DNA of 64,000 nucleotides from CAYWWY01 sp964462525 (lineage in GTDB: Bacteria > Thermotogota > Thermotogae > MWEM01). The stretch spans positions 184,835-248,834 of the forward strand of contig CAYWWY010000004.1 in assembly GCA_964462525.1 (NCBI GenBank), written 5' to 3'. Below the pieces are notes generated by a model, which did no database searches, had not been told where the DNA came from, and saw only the letters and a program-made list of their open reading frames with translations. The position numbers and the translations under genes were made by a program. Of this stretch, positions 53,728 to 62,393 are shown in pieces (the stretch's first letter is position 1; each line of letters starts with the position of its first letter).

Positions 53728-53756
53728 ATTGTACCAAAAAAAACCGGGAAATACAA
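53728..53756 (-). promoter_or_regulatory. Promoter of tRNA-Thr and probably tilS-ftsH
   Basis: On the minus strand -35 TTGTAT (53751-53756), 17-base spacer, -10 TACAAT (53728-53733), with TGG before the -10 as in the extended type. Confidence 0.65.
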
Positions 53757-53802
53757 GCGGTTTTTCTCCTTGAACAATACCTTTTTTTTCGGAAATTTGT
53801 GT

Positions 53803-53808
53803 TATAAT
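53803..53808 (+). promoter_or_regulatory. -10 element of the ferredoxin gene
   Basis: TATAAT (context GTGTTATAATCG) 36 bases before GTG 53845; -35 is T-rich and weak. Divergent from the tRNA-Thr promoter. Confidence 0.5.
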
Positions 53809-53844
53809 CGCTTTGAATACCGACAAAGATGGAGGTGTACCATT

Positions 53845-54027
53845 GTGGCAAAAGTGACTGTAGATGTGGATGCTTGCATTGGATGCGGAGTATGCGAAAG
53901 CCTTTGTGGAGAAGTATTCCAGATGAACGATGAAGGGAAAGCGGACGTTTTGGTTGCAGAAACGGACGCACCCTGCGCAGAAGACGCCGCCAACTCCTGT
54001 CCGGTGAATGCAATTACGCTGGAATAG
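53845..54027 (+). CDS. Single [4Fe-4S] ferredoxin, Thermotoga type
   Basis: A 60-residue electron carrier. Cysteines at 11, 14 and 17 (ACIGCGVC) plus C52 (SCPVNA) bind one [4Fe-4S] cluster. C21 and C44 match the extra disulfide pair of the Thermotoga maritima ferredoxin, which has the same length. The usual Pro after C21 is Gly here. GTG 53845 follows GGAGGTGTACCATT; the longer upstream frame is rejected. It is a single-gene unit closed by a terminator, and would serve as acceptor for pyruvate:ferredoxin-type oxidoreductases. Confidence 0.93.
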   Translation: MAKVTVDVDACIGCGVCESLCGEVFQMNDEGKADVLVAETDAPCAEDAANSCPVNAITLE

Positions 54028-54048
54028 TGGGAACACGGGAAGAAAAAG

Positions 54049-54071
54049 GCGGCTCAAATGAGCCGCTTTTT
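54049..54071 (+). terminator. Rho-independent terminator of the ferredoxin gene
   Basis: Stem GCGGCTC, loop AAAT, stem GAGCCGC, followed by TTTTT, 21 bases after the stop. Confidence 0.92.
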
Positions 54072-54120
54072 CGTTTATGAAGCGTCAAAAGAATCCAAAA
54101 GATAAGAAGGAGCGAATCAA

Positions 54121-55548
54121 ATGCCGAATGACCAAAATCCATGGAAAGACCTTTCTGAACGACTGACCTTTCAAACCAAAGAAGTATGGAAACATCGAGA
54201 TCATCAAAAGATCCACAATTTCGGAGGAGATTACAAAGAATTCTTGGGTAGTGGAGTTACAGAGCGTTTGTGTGTCGAACACCTTCTCGCAAAAGCGAAA
54301 GCAAATGGATATGTTTCCTTTGAAGAGTGGCAAAAGAACCCTCCCTCTCTAATCGCGAACCAAAAGTTCTGGATCGAAAATCGAGGAAAAGGCGCTGCTT
54401 TCTTTCGTCTGGGAAGCTCGTTGGATGAAGGGATCAATTTCATTGCTTCACACATCGATTCTCCGCGGTTGGACATCAAACCAGGAGCCTTTTATGAAGA
54501 TACGCAATTTGCGTTAGCCAAAACCCATTATTATGGCGGGGTAAAGAAATACCAGTGGTTTAATCTCCCATTGGCTTTGGTTGGCGTTGTTGTTCAGAAT
54601 ACTGGGAATAAGATCAATGTAAGAATTGGTATGGATCCTGACGATCCGGTTTTGATGATTTCCGACCTGCTTCCCCATTTGGATCGCAGAGAAGGCGATG
54701 TTTCCAAAGTCTTCCAGGCAGAAACTCTTAATATTCTCATGGGAACCATATCGATCACAGACGAGGAAGGCGTAAAAGACCCTGTTTTGCTTAACATCCT
54801 CAACCTGCTTTACGAAAAATACGGTCTTGTGCAAGAGGATTTTGTCAGCGCAGAATTACAGGCTGTACCTGCTTACCCCCCAAGGGATTTGGGATTGGAC
54901 CGGAGTATGATAGGTGGATACGGGCATGATGATCGCGCATGCGCATATACATCGTTTCGGGCTCTACTTGATGCGCAACCGGCCCAAAGGACTTCATGCG
55001 CGCTGTTTTTGGATAAGGAAGAGATTGGAAGCGCAGGAAACACAGGCGCTCAACACCATTTTTGGAAACCGGCCCTTCGCAACATATTGTCGCTTTCTTC
55101 CAGCGAACGGGATGTGGATGAAATTCTTCAACGATCGACGTTGCTTTCCGCAGACGGTTGCGACCCTTTGAATCCTTCGTTCAAAGACATTCACGATCCA
55201 AGAAACGCACCCAAAATGGGGCATGGAATCTGTATCGTCAAGTATACCGGAGCGCGGGGCAAATCAGGATCGAATGACGCGCACGCAGAAGTTATGGGCG
55301 CCATACGCAAGCTCTTCCATCAGCAAAAGATCCATTGGCAGCACGGGCTTTTAGGGAAAGTGGATTTGGGCGGTGGAGGAACCGTTGCCCAGTTCTATGC
55401 GAATCAGGGAATCTCGGTTGTGGATGTTGGGCTTCCCGTAATGGCAATGCATGCGCCCTATGAAATCATCAGCAAAGCAGATCTGTATGAAACGTATCTG
55501 GGATATAAAGCGTTCTTCGAACATTATCAAGACAATCCGGCTTGTTAA
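54121..55548 (+). CDS. M18 family aminopeptidase
   Basis: A 475-residue dinuclear zinc aminopeptidase of family M18 (aspartyl-aminopeptidase-like). Zinc and catalytic segments are visible: SHIDSPRLDIKP, YGHDDRACAYTS, LDKEEIGSAGNTG, and the late HAPYEIISKAD. It likely releases N-terminal residues from peptides in the cytoplasm, in keeping with peptide uptake by the ABC system downstream. ATG 54121 follows AAGAAGGAGCGAATCAA. No promoter close upstream was recognised. Confidence 0.92.
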   Translation: MPNDQNPWKDLSERLTFQTKEVWKHRDHQKIHNFGGDYKEFLGSGVTERLCVEHLLAKAKANGYVSFEEWQKNPPSLIANQKFWIENRGKGAAFFRLGSSLDEGINFIASHIDSPRLDIKPGAFYEDTQFALAKTHYYGGVKKYQWFNLPLALVGVVVQNTGNKINVRIGMDPDDPVLMISDLLPHLDRREGDVSKVFQAETLNILMGTISITDEEGVKDPVLLNILNLLYEKYGLVQEDFVSAELQAVPAYPPRDLGLDRSMIGGYGHDDRACAYTSFRALLDAQPAQRTSCALFLDKEEIGSAGNTGAQHHFWKPALRNILSLSSSERDVDEILQRSTLLSADGCDPLNPSFKDIHDPRNAPKMGHGICIVKYTGARGKSGSNDAHAEVMGAIRKLFHQQKIHWQHGLLGKVDLGGGGTVAQFYANQGISVVDVGLPVMAMHAPYEIISKADLYETYLGYKAFFEHYQDNPAC

Positions 55549-55615
55549 CATAGACAACCACAGGGGTAGGAATCGCCACACGGTATCCTGCCCTGTTGAT
55601 AAGGAATGATTGGGG

Positions 55616-56287
55616 ATGAGCAAAAAGACAAAGAGGATCGCTCAGTTCATCAAGCGACTGATCGATATCGTTTTTTCTCTGGTCCTACTGGTCATAATCA
55701 GCCCGCTTTTTGCTTTGATCATACTCGCAATTCTATGGGAAGATGGAAAGCCTGTGTTTTTTCTCCAAAAACGGTTGGGGATTCACGGCAGGGTCTTTCT
55801 CATCCGAAAGTTTCGGAGTATGGTTGTCAACGCAGAAAAGCAAGGGGCCGGAATATTTATCGAACCCCAGGATTCAAGAATTACCCGTACCGGCCGGTGG
55901 CTCCGAAAAACCAGTTTGGATGAACTACCTCAATTGATGAATGTCTTGAAGGGCGAGATGAGTTTCATCGGACCTCGCCCCCCCCTACCCTATTACCCCA
56001 AGTCCTATGGCGATTATGAGCCTTGGGTAAAGGAACGGTTTTCCATGCGACCCGGAATTACTGGCTTGGCTCAAGTGCACGGGAGAAACGAGATCGATTG
56101 GTATGAGCGGTTTCGGTGGGACCTGATCTACGTCCAGAAATGGACTCTTTGCTTGGATCTGTCTATTCTCTTTCAAACCTTCACAACCGTCTTCAAAGCA
56201 AAAGGAATCTATGGAAAAAACCAAACCGTAGATGGGCAAAATAATGAACTGCAAAAAAAACCAACCAAGAAAGAGCCGCCTTCTTAG
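55616..56287 (+). CDS. Polyprenyl-phosphate sugar transferase (WbaP/PglC-like)
   Basis: A 223-residue initiating sugar-phosphate transferase that loads a sugar-1-phosphate onto undecaprenyl phosphate. One N-terminal membrane hairpin (about 18-38, IVFSLVLLVIISPLFALII) precedes the conserved cytosolic domain: IRKFRSM, TRTGRWLRKTSLDELPQL, FIGPRPPL, RPGITGLAQVHGRN. The C-terminal 25 residues are basic and Gln-rich. It may start glycans that receive the sugar made at the 1-9327 locus, and depends on UppP for lipid recycling. ATG 55616 was chosen; TTG 55610 is possible. Confidence 0.88.
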   Translation: MSKKTKRIAQFIKRLIDIVFSLVLLVIISPLFALIILAILWEDGKPVFFLQKRLGIHGRVFLIRKFRSMVVNAEKQGAGIFIEPQDSRITRTGRWLRKTSLDELPQLMNVLKGEMSFIGPRPPLPYYPKSYGDYEPWVKERFSMRPGITGLAQVHGRNEIDWYERFRWDLIYVQKWTLCLDLSILFQTFTTVFKAKGIYGKNQTVDGQNNELQKKPTKKEPPS

Positions 56288-56790
56288 GATTCCAGGATTT
56301 TCCCCATGATGATTTCGTCCATGTACACCCCATCAACAAAATAGACCGCTTTCTTTCTTCCCTCCTCAATAAACCCCAAAGACCGGTATAAATGATACGC
56401 CCGTGCGTTATGGGCCATGCACCCCAGATCAAGACGATGAATGCCTCTTTCTTTCGCCCATTGCTCCATATGCCAAAATAGGGATTTACCGATCCCTTTT
56501 CCTGTATATGCCTCAAGAATGCCCACAACGATCGTGGCCGTTCTCTTATTCCGTTGTACAGTCCCACCCATTGCGCTCAGAAATCCTACGATAGTTCCTT
56601 CTCTTTTGGCCAAAAAAACCATCTGATTGGACCTTTGAAGGATTTGACGAATATATTCTTTCATCGTTTCTTCTGTGGTCGTCCGTTCTCCTGGTTCCAG
56701 AAGCAAAAAACGAGATTGGCGATCCAATTCAGTCCGGAGTTGCAGGTATGTCAACGCGTCGTCTTCTCGAATCTCGGAAATCGTCGTCAA
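56284..56790 (-). CDS. GNAT-family N-acetyltransferase
   Basis: A 168-residue acetyltransferase. The acetyl-CoA loop is AYTGKGIGKSL near residue 95, and the NARAYHLYRSLGF block closes the fold. TTG 56790 follows GGAGGGAGTTCCG. Its stop overlaps the end of the convergent sugar-transferase gene by four bases. Likely modifies a small molecule or protein N-terminus; substrate unknown. Confidence 0.85.
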   Translation of the reverse strand: MTTISEIREDDALTYLQLRTELDRQSRFLLLEPGERTTTEETMKEYIRQILQRSNQMVFLAKREGTIVGFLSAMGGTVQRNKRTATIVVGILEAYTGKGIGKSLFWHMEQWAKERGIHRLDLGCMAHNARAYHLYRSLGFIEEGRKKAVYFVDGVYMDEIIMGKILES

Positions 56791-56872
56791 CGGAACTCCC
56801 TCCCCATTTTCCTATTGGTTTCGGCCATTCCACAAAGCGGATGGCTATCAGCATTATCGATCAAATCAATCG

Positions 56873-56902
56873 AAAAAACAGGAGGCCATTCAGGCCTCCT
56901 GT
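56873..56902 (-). terminator. Rho-independent terminator of the peptide-binding-protein gene
   Basis: On the minus strand stem ACAGGAGGCC, loop TGAAT, stem GGCCTCCTGT, then TTTTTT, 18 bases after the stop at 56921. Confidence 0.9.
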
Positions 56903-56920
56903 TTGGAGTTTGGATAAATC

Positions 56921-58429
56921 TTATCGATCGATCCAGGTTTGCTTCAAAAATACGGTACTTTCAGTGGGTAGGGTAAGGAACCCGTTCACCGAAAGTTTTC
57001 CCACATGAATGTTGTTGGGAGAATACAGGAACAGGATCGGTGAATCCGCAACCAAGATCCGCTGGAGTTCTTCGTAGACAAGTTTTCGCTTGGCCTGATC
57101 TACAGTTTCAATCCCCAGATCCAAGAGTTCATCCACTTTGGGATTGCCGTATTGGAAGACGTTGGTGGACCCTCCGGTTCGGAAAGTTCGATTGAGCTGA
57201 ATATCCGGTTCAACAGAACCACTGTTCATGGATACGAACGAATCAAAATCGCTTTCTCTCCAATTAGCAATAAAAATGCCCCATTCCACAATGTTGATAT
57301 GGGCCCGGACACCCACTTCAAGAAGCTGCGCCTGGATTACCTGCGCCACTTTATCGAAGTTAAACCGTTGGGCTGCTGTGATCGAGAATTCAAACCCATT
57401 GGGATATCCGGCTTTCGTAAGTAGTTCTTTGGCTTTGGCGGGGTTGTATGTATATTCCGGTAATTCGGAAGGGGGAATGGCCCAGTCCAAAGACGGGTTG
57501 AGCACTCCGGTTGGCATCGCTTCTCCAAAAGTGACTACTTGAATGATTGCTTCCCGATTGATAGCATAGTTTAGGGCATTGCGCACATCTGGATTGTCCA
57601 ACGGTGGACGGCTTGCATTAAACCCAAGCAGATAGTAACTAAGCACAGGTGTTCGATCGATCATCCATTGAGATTCAGGAAATTGCCCAAGGTTCAAAGG
57701 TTCGCTTAATTGGATCAGATCCACATTTCCACTCTTGAGGGCTGAGACACGAGAAATTTCTTCGGGAATGATCACAAATCGGAGTTCATCCAGATAGGGC
57801 AACCCTGGTTCGAAGTAATGGGGGTTTTTGACAAAGTGAAGGTAGTTTCCTGCAACAAATTCTTTCAAGATGAATGGCCCAACCCCGTTTGTCGCGAGCT
57901 GGAGATTGGCTCCCGATTCGACAAATTTCTTGGAAATGATTGAGCTGTTCCCTGTGGCAAAGTTGGGAAGAATAACAGACGCAACAGGCGCTTTGAGAAT
58001 GAAGATTACTTTATTGGCGCCCAAAGTTTCAACACTGCTTACTTGCGCATAAAAACTGGCGGCCGGAGATTGAACAGCCGGATCCAGAATCCGGTTGAAG
58101 GTGAAAAGGACATCCTCTACGGTCAAAAGGGTTCCATCGTGAAAGCGGACTCCTTCGCGGATTGTAAAGACAATAGTGTATGGATTCGGAATCTCCATCT
58201 CGCTTGCAATATGGGGAACCAGATTCATTTTTTCGTCGAATCTGAGCAAACCGCCATACACAAGCTCAAGCACTCGGTGAGAGGCGAAAGCAGTGACCAA
58301 CGTTGGATCTAGCCCCACTGGTTCAGTGTTGAGCGCCATCACCAAGCGGCCCCCGCTCTTGGGCGCGTTGGCAAATGCTGCCACACTGATCAACATTGCT
58401 ACCATGAAAATGATTATTGCTTTTTTCAT
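56921..58429 (-). CDS. Peptide/nickel-type ABC substrate-binding protein
   Basis: A 502-residue extracellular solute-binding protein of family 5 (DppA/OppA). The signal peptide is cleaved around AFA-NAP, with no lipobox. Family segments include RLVMALNTEPVGLDP, FDEKMNLVPHIAS, GVRFHDGTLLTVEDVLFTF and GFNASRPPLDNPDVRNALNY. It probably binds peptides or oligosaccharides for the permeases encoded just upstream. ATG 58429 follows AAGGAGGGATTGT. It has its own promoter, so it can be made in excess of the permeases. Confidence 0.92.
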   Translation of the reverse strand: MKKAIIIFMVAMLISVAAFANAPKSGGRLVMALNTEPVGLDPTLVTAFASHRVLELVYGGLLRFDEKMNLVPHIASEMEIPNPYTIVFTIREGVRFHDGTLLTVEDVLFTFNRILDPAVQSPAASFYAQVSSVETLGANKVIFILKAPVASVILPNFATGNSSIISKKFVESGANLQLATNGVGPFILKEFVAGNYLHFVKNPHYFEPGLPYLDELRFVIIPEEISRVSALKSGNVDLIQLSEPLNLGQFPESQWMIDRTPVLSYYLLGFNASRPPLDNPDVRNALNYAINREAIIQVVTFGEAMPTGVLNPSLDWAIPPSELPEYTYNPAKAKELLTKAGYPNGFEFSITAAQRFNFDKVAQVIQAQLLEVGVRAHINIVEWGIFIANWRESDFDSFVSMNSGSVEPDIQLNRTFRTGGSTNVFQYGNPKVDELLDLGIETVDQAKRKLVYEELQRILVADSPILFLYSPNNIHVGKLSVNGFLTLPTESTVFLKQTWIDR

Positions 58430-58458
58430 ACAATCCCTCCTTATAGAGTTGTATACTT

Positions 58459-58488
58459 ATTATAACATGATACCCATAGGAATCTCAA
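58459..58488 (-). promoter_or_regulatory. Promoter of the peptide-binding-protein gene
   Basis: On the minus strand -35 TTGAGA (58483-58488), 18-base spacer, -10 TATAAT (58459-58464), about 30 bases before ATG 58429. Confidence 0.7.
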
Positions 58489-58506
58489 CCAATTGCGCAG
58501 TACGCC

Positions 58507-59355
58507 TTACTTTCCTACTCGGGGGTCTAGTACATCCCGCAAGCCGTCTCCGATGATATTGATGCTTAAAACAATCACTGCAATGACTAGACCAGGAAAT
58601 AGAGCCATCCATGGAGCACTCAGAAGATAGTTGTTCCCCTGTCCCACCATGGAACCTAAAGTGGGGTGAGGAGGAGGCACTCCCAAACCCAAGAATCCCA
58701 ATCCTGCTTCCGTCAACAAGGCTGTGGAAAGGTTGGTAGTGAACGTTACAATCACGATAGAAGAAATGTTGGGAAGGATATCCGTAATCATGATCTTCAA
58801 ATGGCTTTTTCCCAAAGCCCGAGACGCTTTGACAAAGAGACTCTCTCGCAACGCAATCGTCGATCCTCGTATTGTGCGCGCAAATATGGGCACATACACG
58901 ACGCCAATGGCGATAATCAGATTGGTCATGCTGGCTCCAAACATGGCAATGATGAATAGCGCCAAAATTATGGATGGGAAGGCAAAAAAGGAATCGATCA
59001 CCCTCATGATGATCTGATCCACCCATTTTCCAAAATACCCGGACACTACGCCAAATACCGTTCCGATCCCTGTCGCCATCATTATGGACAGTACCGCGAT
59101 TTTCATTGTGTTCTGAGCGCCATAAGCAGTTCGAGATAGGATATCTCTTCCGAATTGATCCGTTCCAAACCAGTGCTGGACGGAAGGACCTTTCATCAAA
59201 GCTGTGTAGTCCATCTTGAGGGGATCATAAGCTGCGAACACATGGGGCATTATCACAACCATAACGACAAAAGCAAAAATGATCAAACTACCCAACTGAA
59301 GGGGGTTTTTGGCGAACCTTCTGAATCCTCGCCGAAACGCTTTGCGATTGCTCAT
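58507..59355 (-). CDS. Peptide-type ABC permease, DppC-like
   Basis: A 282-residue inner-membrane permease of the DppC/OppC family with an N-terminal membrane segment and an ABC permease domain. The EAA cytoplasmic loop is present as VKASRALGKSHLKIMITDILPN, which docks the ATPase. HWFGTDQFGRDILSR is a DppC hallmark. The ATG at 59355 lies eight bases after GGGAG. The DppB-like gene ends 13 bases upstream. Confidence 0.93.
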   Translation of the reverse strand: MSNRKAFRRGFRRFAKNPLQLGSLIIFAFVVMVVIMPHVFAAYDPLKMDYTALMKGPSVQHWFGTDQFGRDILSRTAYGAQNTMKIAVLSIMMATGIGTVFGVVSGYFGKWVDQIIMRVIDSFFAFPSIILALFIIAMFGASMTNLIIAIGVVYVPIFARTIRGSTIALRESLFVKASRALGKSHLKIMITDILPNISSIVIVTFTTNLSTALLTEAGLGFLGLGVPPPHPTLGSMVGQGNNYLLSAPWMALFPGLVIAVIVLSINIIGDGLRDVLDPRVGK

Positions 59356-59368
59356 CTTCACGACTCCC

Positions 59369-60322
59369 TCAACTCAGTTCGATCCGGGGATCGATAAAGG
59401 TGTACAAAATATCAACAGCAATGTTGAGCAAAACAATGACCACAGCGATAAATAGGACAACCCCTTGAACCAATGGGTAGTCTCGTTCGTTCACTGCCTG
59501 AAGAAGCATTCGACCCATTCCGGGAAGGGCAAACATGGATTCTGTGATGATGGTTCCCCCAAACAAAAAGCCCAGTTGGATTCCTGCCGTCGTGGTAACT
59601 GGGATCAGGGCATTTCTCAGGGCATGATGAAAGATTACTTTTCTGTTTTTGGCCCCTTTGGCCTTGGCTACCTTAATATACTCCTGTGACATGACATCCA
59701 GCATTGATGTTCGCGCCATCCGTAAGATCTGGGCAGCAATCATGAGACCAAGAGTAATCGAAGGGAGAAACATTACCTGGAGGTTCTGAACGGGATTGTG
59801 GTGAAAGGGCACATATCCGAAGATGGTAAAGTTTTGCACAGTCGAGGATACCCAAACGATGAGAAGGGCCCCTACCCAGAAAGAGGGAGCAGACAACCCG
59901 ACCAACCCAAAAAAACGAACCGAATGGTCCAATGGACTGTTTCGTTTGATGGCCGAAGTGATCCCTAAAGGAATTCCAATCAAGAGGCTCAACCCCAATG
60001 CCATGATGGAAAGCTGAAACGTGACGGGGATCTTTTCTACAAGGAGCTGGGCAACTGATTGTCCACTACGCATGGAAATCCCCATATCCAACTTCAACAC
60101 ATTTCCCAACCAAATCATGTATTGGATTGGAACCGGTTTATCAAGCGAATACTGGCGGTAGAGATCCTCCATTTGTTGGGGAGTGAGAAAATTTTGGGTT
60201 CCTTGGATGATATCGACAATATCCCCGGGTACAAGATGGATCGCGATAAAGACAAAAAAAGTGACCAAAAGAATTGTGGGTATGGCCGATAGCAACCTTC
60301 CAATTAAATAGCTCCCCTTCAC
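59369..60322 (-). CDS. Peptide-type ABC permease, DppB-like
   Basis: A 317-residue DppB/OppB permease with six membrane segments. Hallmarks are the N-terminal IAIHLVPGDIV, the EAA loop IKVAKAKGAKNRKVIFHHALRNA, and the ending IDPRIELS. GTG 60322 follows GAGGTCT. It is the first gene of the BC-A unit; no ATPase genes (DppD/F) are in the window, so shared ATPases encoded elsewhere must power it. Confidence 0.93.
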   Translation of the reverse strand: MKGSYLIGRLLSAIPTILLVTFFVFIAIHLVPGDIVDIIQGTQNFLTPQQMEDLYRQYSLDKPVPIQYMIWLGNVLKLDMGISMRSGQSVAQLLVEKIPVTFQLSIMALGLSLLIGIPLGITSAIKRNSPLDHSVRFFGLVGLSAPSFWVGALLIVWVSSTVQNFTIFGYVPFHHNPVQNLQVMFLPSITLGLMIAAQILRMARTSMLDVMSQEYIKVAKAKGAKNRKVIFHHALRNALIPVTTTAGIQLGFLFGGTIITESMFALPGMGRMLLQAVNERDYPLVQGVVLFIAVVIVLLNIAVDILYTFIDPRIELS

Positions 60323-60423
60323 AGACCTCGATTCTCCTCTCGTTTTATGATTGTGTTTCGCGCAGGTACAACCTCAGACAGTCGATGATATCATTCTTTC
60401 CATTGCGGTTCCTTCGATCGATT

Positions 60424-60435
60424 GGACAATTGTCC
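60424..60435. promoter_or_regulatory. 12-bp palindrome in the gap between the two ABC units
   Basis: GGACAATTGTCC is a perfect palindrome about 102 bases upstream of the DppB-like start. The gap (60323-60608) has no gene and no strong promoter match; the palindrome may be an operator. Confidence 0.3.
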
Positions 60436-60608
60436 GATACGGATCAACCTTGATCTTTTGGACGGATTTTTTGCAAAGCCATTCCGCCCCGTGATGGACT
60501 GTATGCCTACTGGGGTCAAAAAACCTCCTAGTAACAAACAGGCAACCCTAAGGCTATCTGTTTCTGTTCCAGGATTTAGGCATTCTTAGTATGAATGCGA
60601 TCGTGGTT

Positions 60609-61436
60609 TTACTTTAGCGCCCCTTGCGTCATCCCTGTAATGAAATACTTTGAGAAGAAAAAGAAGATGATCATAATGGGAATGACTCCCAAACTTAGCG
60701 CAGCAGCAATTAGGTCCCAGCGGTTGGAAAACTCCCCAAAGAAACCCGATATGGCGAGGGGCATCGTATACCGAGCGCGGTTGGTAATGATGATAAACGG
60801 GAAGAAAAAATCATTCCATACGGACACGAAATTCACCAACCCTACTACCACCATACCGGGGGCAGTCAATGGGAGGGCAATCCGGAAAAAGATCGTCCGT
60901 GGCGTTGCGCCATCAATAACTGCGGATTCTTCCAGTTCTTTGGGAATATCATCCATAAATCTTTTGAGCAAAAAAGTAGCGAAAGAGATCCCTGTTGCGA
61001 TATACACAATGATCAAGCCCAAGTGGGTATCGACCAATCCCATTCTTGTAAGGATCACGTAGATTGGGATGATGGCCAATCGAGCGGGAAGCGCCAATCC
61101 CATGATGATGTACATATAAAGGAGCTTTCGAAACCGGAAACGAAATCTTGAAAGCATGAAAGCAAGCATCGATGATACAATCAGGATTCCTGCAATCGAA
61201 GTGCTCGTGACGAAAATGCTATTTAGGTAGGCTTGACCCAGTCTTGCGGAAGTCCATGCGCGTTCGTAGTTCTCAAAACGAAAGATTTCTGGAAGCGAGA
61301 AGGGCCTTTGGTAAATTTCTCTCATATTTTTGAACGAGTTCATAAAGACCATTCCAAAAGGAGTGACGACAATCAAAACATACAGAATCAAAGCGGCAAA
61401 AACGATGATCCTCATCGGTAAAGACAGTCTTAGCAT
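60609..61436 (-). CDS. Sugar ABC permease, MalG-like
   Basis: A 275-residue permease of the MalG family with six membrane segments. The EAA loop is ELEESAVIDGATPRTIFFRIALP. The C-terminus KYFITGMTQGALK is the usual MalG-type ending. ATG 61436 follows GGAGGATGAC and lies one base after the MalF-like stop. It pairs with the MalF-like permease for uptake of an oligosaccharide or similar solute. Confidence 0.93.
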   Translation of the reverse strand: MLRLSLPMRIIVFAALILYVLIVVTPFGMVFMNSFKNMREIYQRPFSLPEIFRFENYERAWTSARLGQAYLNSIFVTSTSIAGILIVSSMLAFMLSRFRFRFRKLLYMYIIMGLALPARLAIIPIYVILTRMGLVDTHLGLIIVYIATGISFATFLLKRFMDDIPKELEESAVIDGATPRTIFFRIALPLTAPGMVVVGLVNFVSVWNDFFFPFIIITNRARYTMPLAISGFFGEFSNRWDLIAAALSLGVIPIMIIFFFFSKYFITGMTQGALK

Positions 61437-61437
61437 G

Positions 61438-62337
61438 TCATCCTCCCCTCCTCTTTTCCAGTAAATAGGCGTACACCATCGACAAAGGGATGACCATCAA
61501 AAACACAACAACAACAATGGCTGCTCCCAACCCATAATCTTGCGCAGAACTTCCCAAACCCCCGAAAGCCGTTCGGTAGAATAGAGTCCCAAGAACGTCG
61601 GTCGTTCGGAATGGGCTGCCTTGAATCCCTCCAAGCGCATAAACAATATCGAAAATATTGAACGACCAGATAAAAATGAGAATCAAGAGGGTCTGGAAAG
61701 AAGGCACTACAAGCGGAAAGAGAATATGCCTGATCACGCGCCAATTGGAAGCTCCGTCGATATATGCCGCATCCATCAATTCCGGATCAACATTCAATAT
61801 GGAAGCGACAAAGACCAGAATGTAGAACCCGATATTCCTCCAGATATTGACCATAACGATGGTCGTCAGCGCGGTATCTGCCTCACCCAGCCAGACTCGC
61901 GTCAAGTTTTGCAACCCTACGTTGCGCAGCAGCTGATTGACCAAACCCCATTGAGGATTAAGCATCATGGCCCAGATAAACCCAACCAAAACCATGGATA
62001 TCACATTGGGAAGATAAACCATGGTTTGAAAGAATCTTCGGCCCCAAATACGGCTTGTGAGAAAGACAGCGATAAAGAAAGCAACAACCAGTTCAAAAAA
62101 GGAGTTGAGAATGAAAAAGTAAAAGCTATTGCCCAAGGCATTGCGAAACTCTGCACCAAAGCTGCCAAAAAAAATGGATCGGAAGTTTTCCAATCCGACA
62201 AAGCGCATCTCCCCTACGCCGGACCAGCGAAAAAAACTCAAACCGAAACTGTATCCAAAGGGAAAAATCACCAAAAGCGTATAGAAGAAGATCGCTGGAA
62301 TTATGAAAAGAAAGATATACCGTTTTTTACAAGTCAA
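61438..62337 (-). CDS. Sugar ABC permease, MalF-like
   Basis: A 299-residue permease of the MalF/UgpA family with six membrane segments and the EAA loop ELMDAAYIDGASNWRVIRHILFP. TTG 62337 follows GGAGGGGCACCC. A terminator hairpin separates it from the binding-protein gene upstream, so its level should be lower. No ATPase gene is nearby; an MsmX-type shared ATPase is expected. Confidence 0.93.
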   Translation of the reverse strand: MTCKKRYIFLFIIPAIFFYTLLVIFPFGYSFGLSFFRWSGVGEMRFVGLENFRSIFFGSFGAEFRNALGNSFYFFILNSFFELVVAFFIAVFLTSRIWGRRFFQTMVYLPNVISMVLVGFIWAMMLNPQWGLVNQLLRNVGLQNLTRVWLGEADTALTTIVMVNIWRNIGFYILVFVASILNVDPELMDAAYIDGASNWRVIRHILFPLVVPSFQTLLILIFIWSFNIFDIVYALGGIQGSPFRTTDVLGTLFYRTAFGGLGSSAQDYGLGAAIVVVVFLMVIPLSMVYAYLLEKRRGG

Positions 62338-62358
62338 GGGTGCCCCTCCTGAATTGAT

Positions 62359-62384
62359 AAAAAGGAGCCCTTACGGGCTCCTTT
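62359..62384 (-). terminator. Intercistronic terminator after the sugar-binding-protein gene
   Basis: On the minus strand stem AAAGGAGCCC, loop GTAA, stem GGGCTCCTTT, running into TTTTT, between the binding-protein stop (62394) and the MalF-like start (62337). It probably lets only part of the transcripts through. Confidence 0.85.
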
Positions 62385-62393
62385 GATCAGAGC

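Noticed and set aside
55561..55596. Imperfect hairpin between the aminopeptidase and sugar-transferase genes
   Set aside because: The arms pair only in two short blocks with a long loop and no T-run, so a terminator call is not supported.
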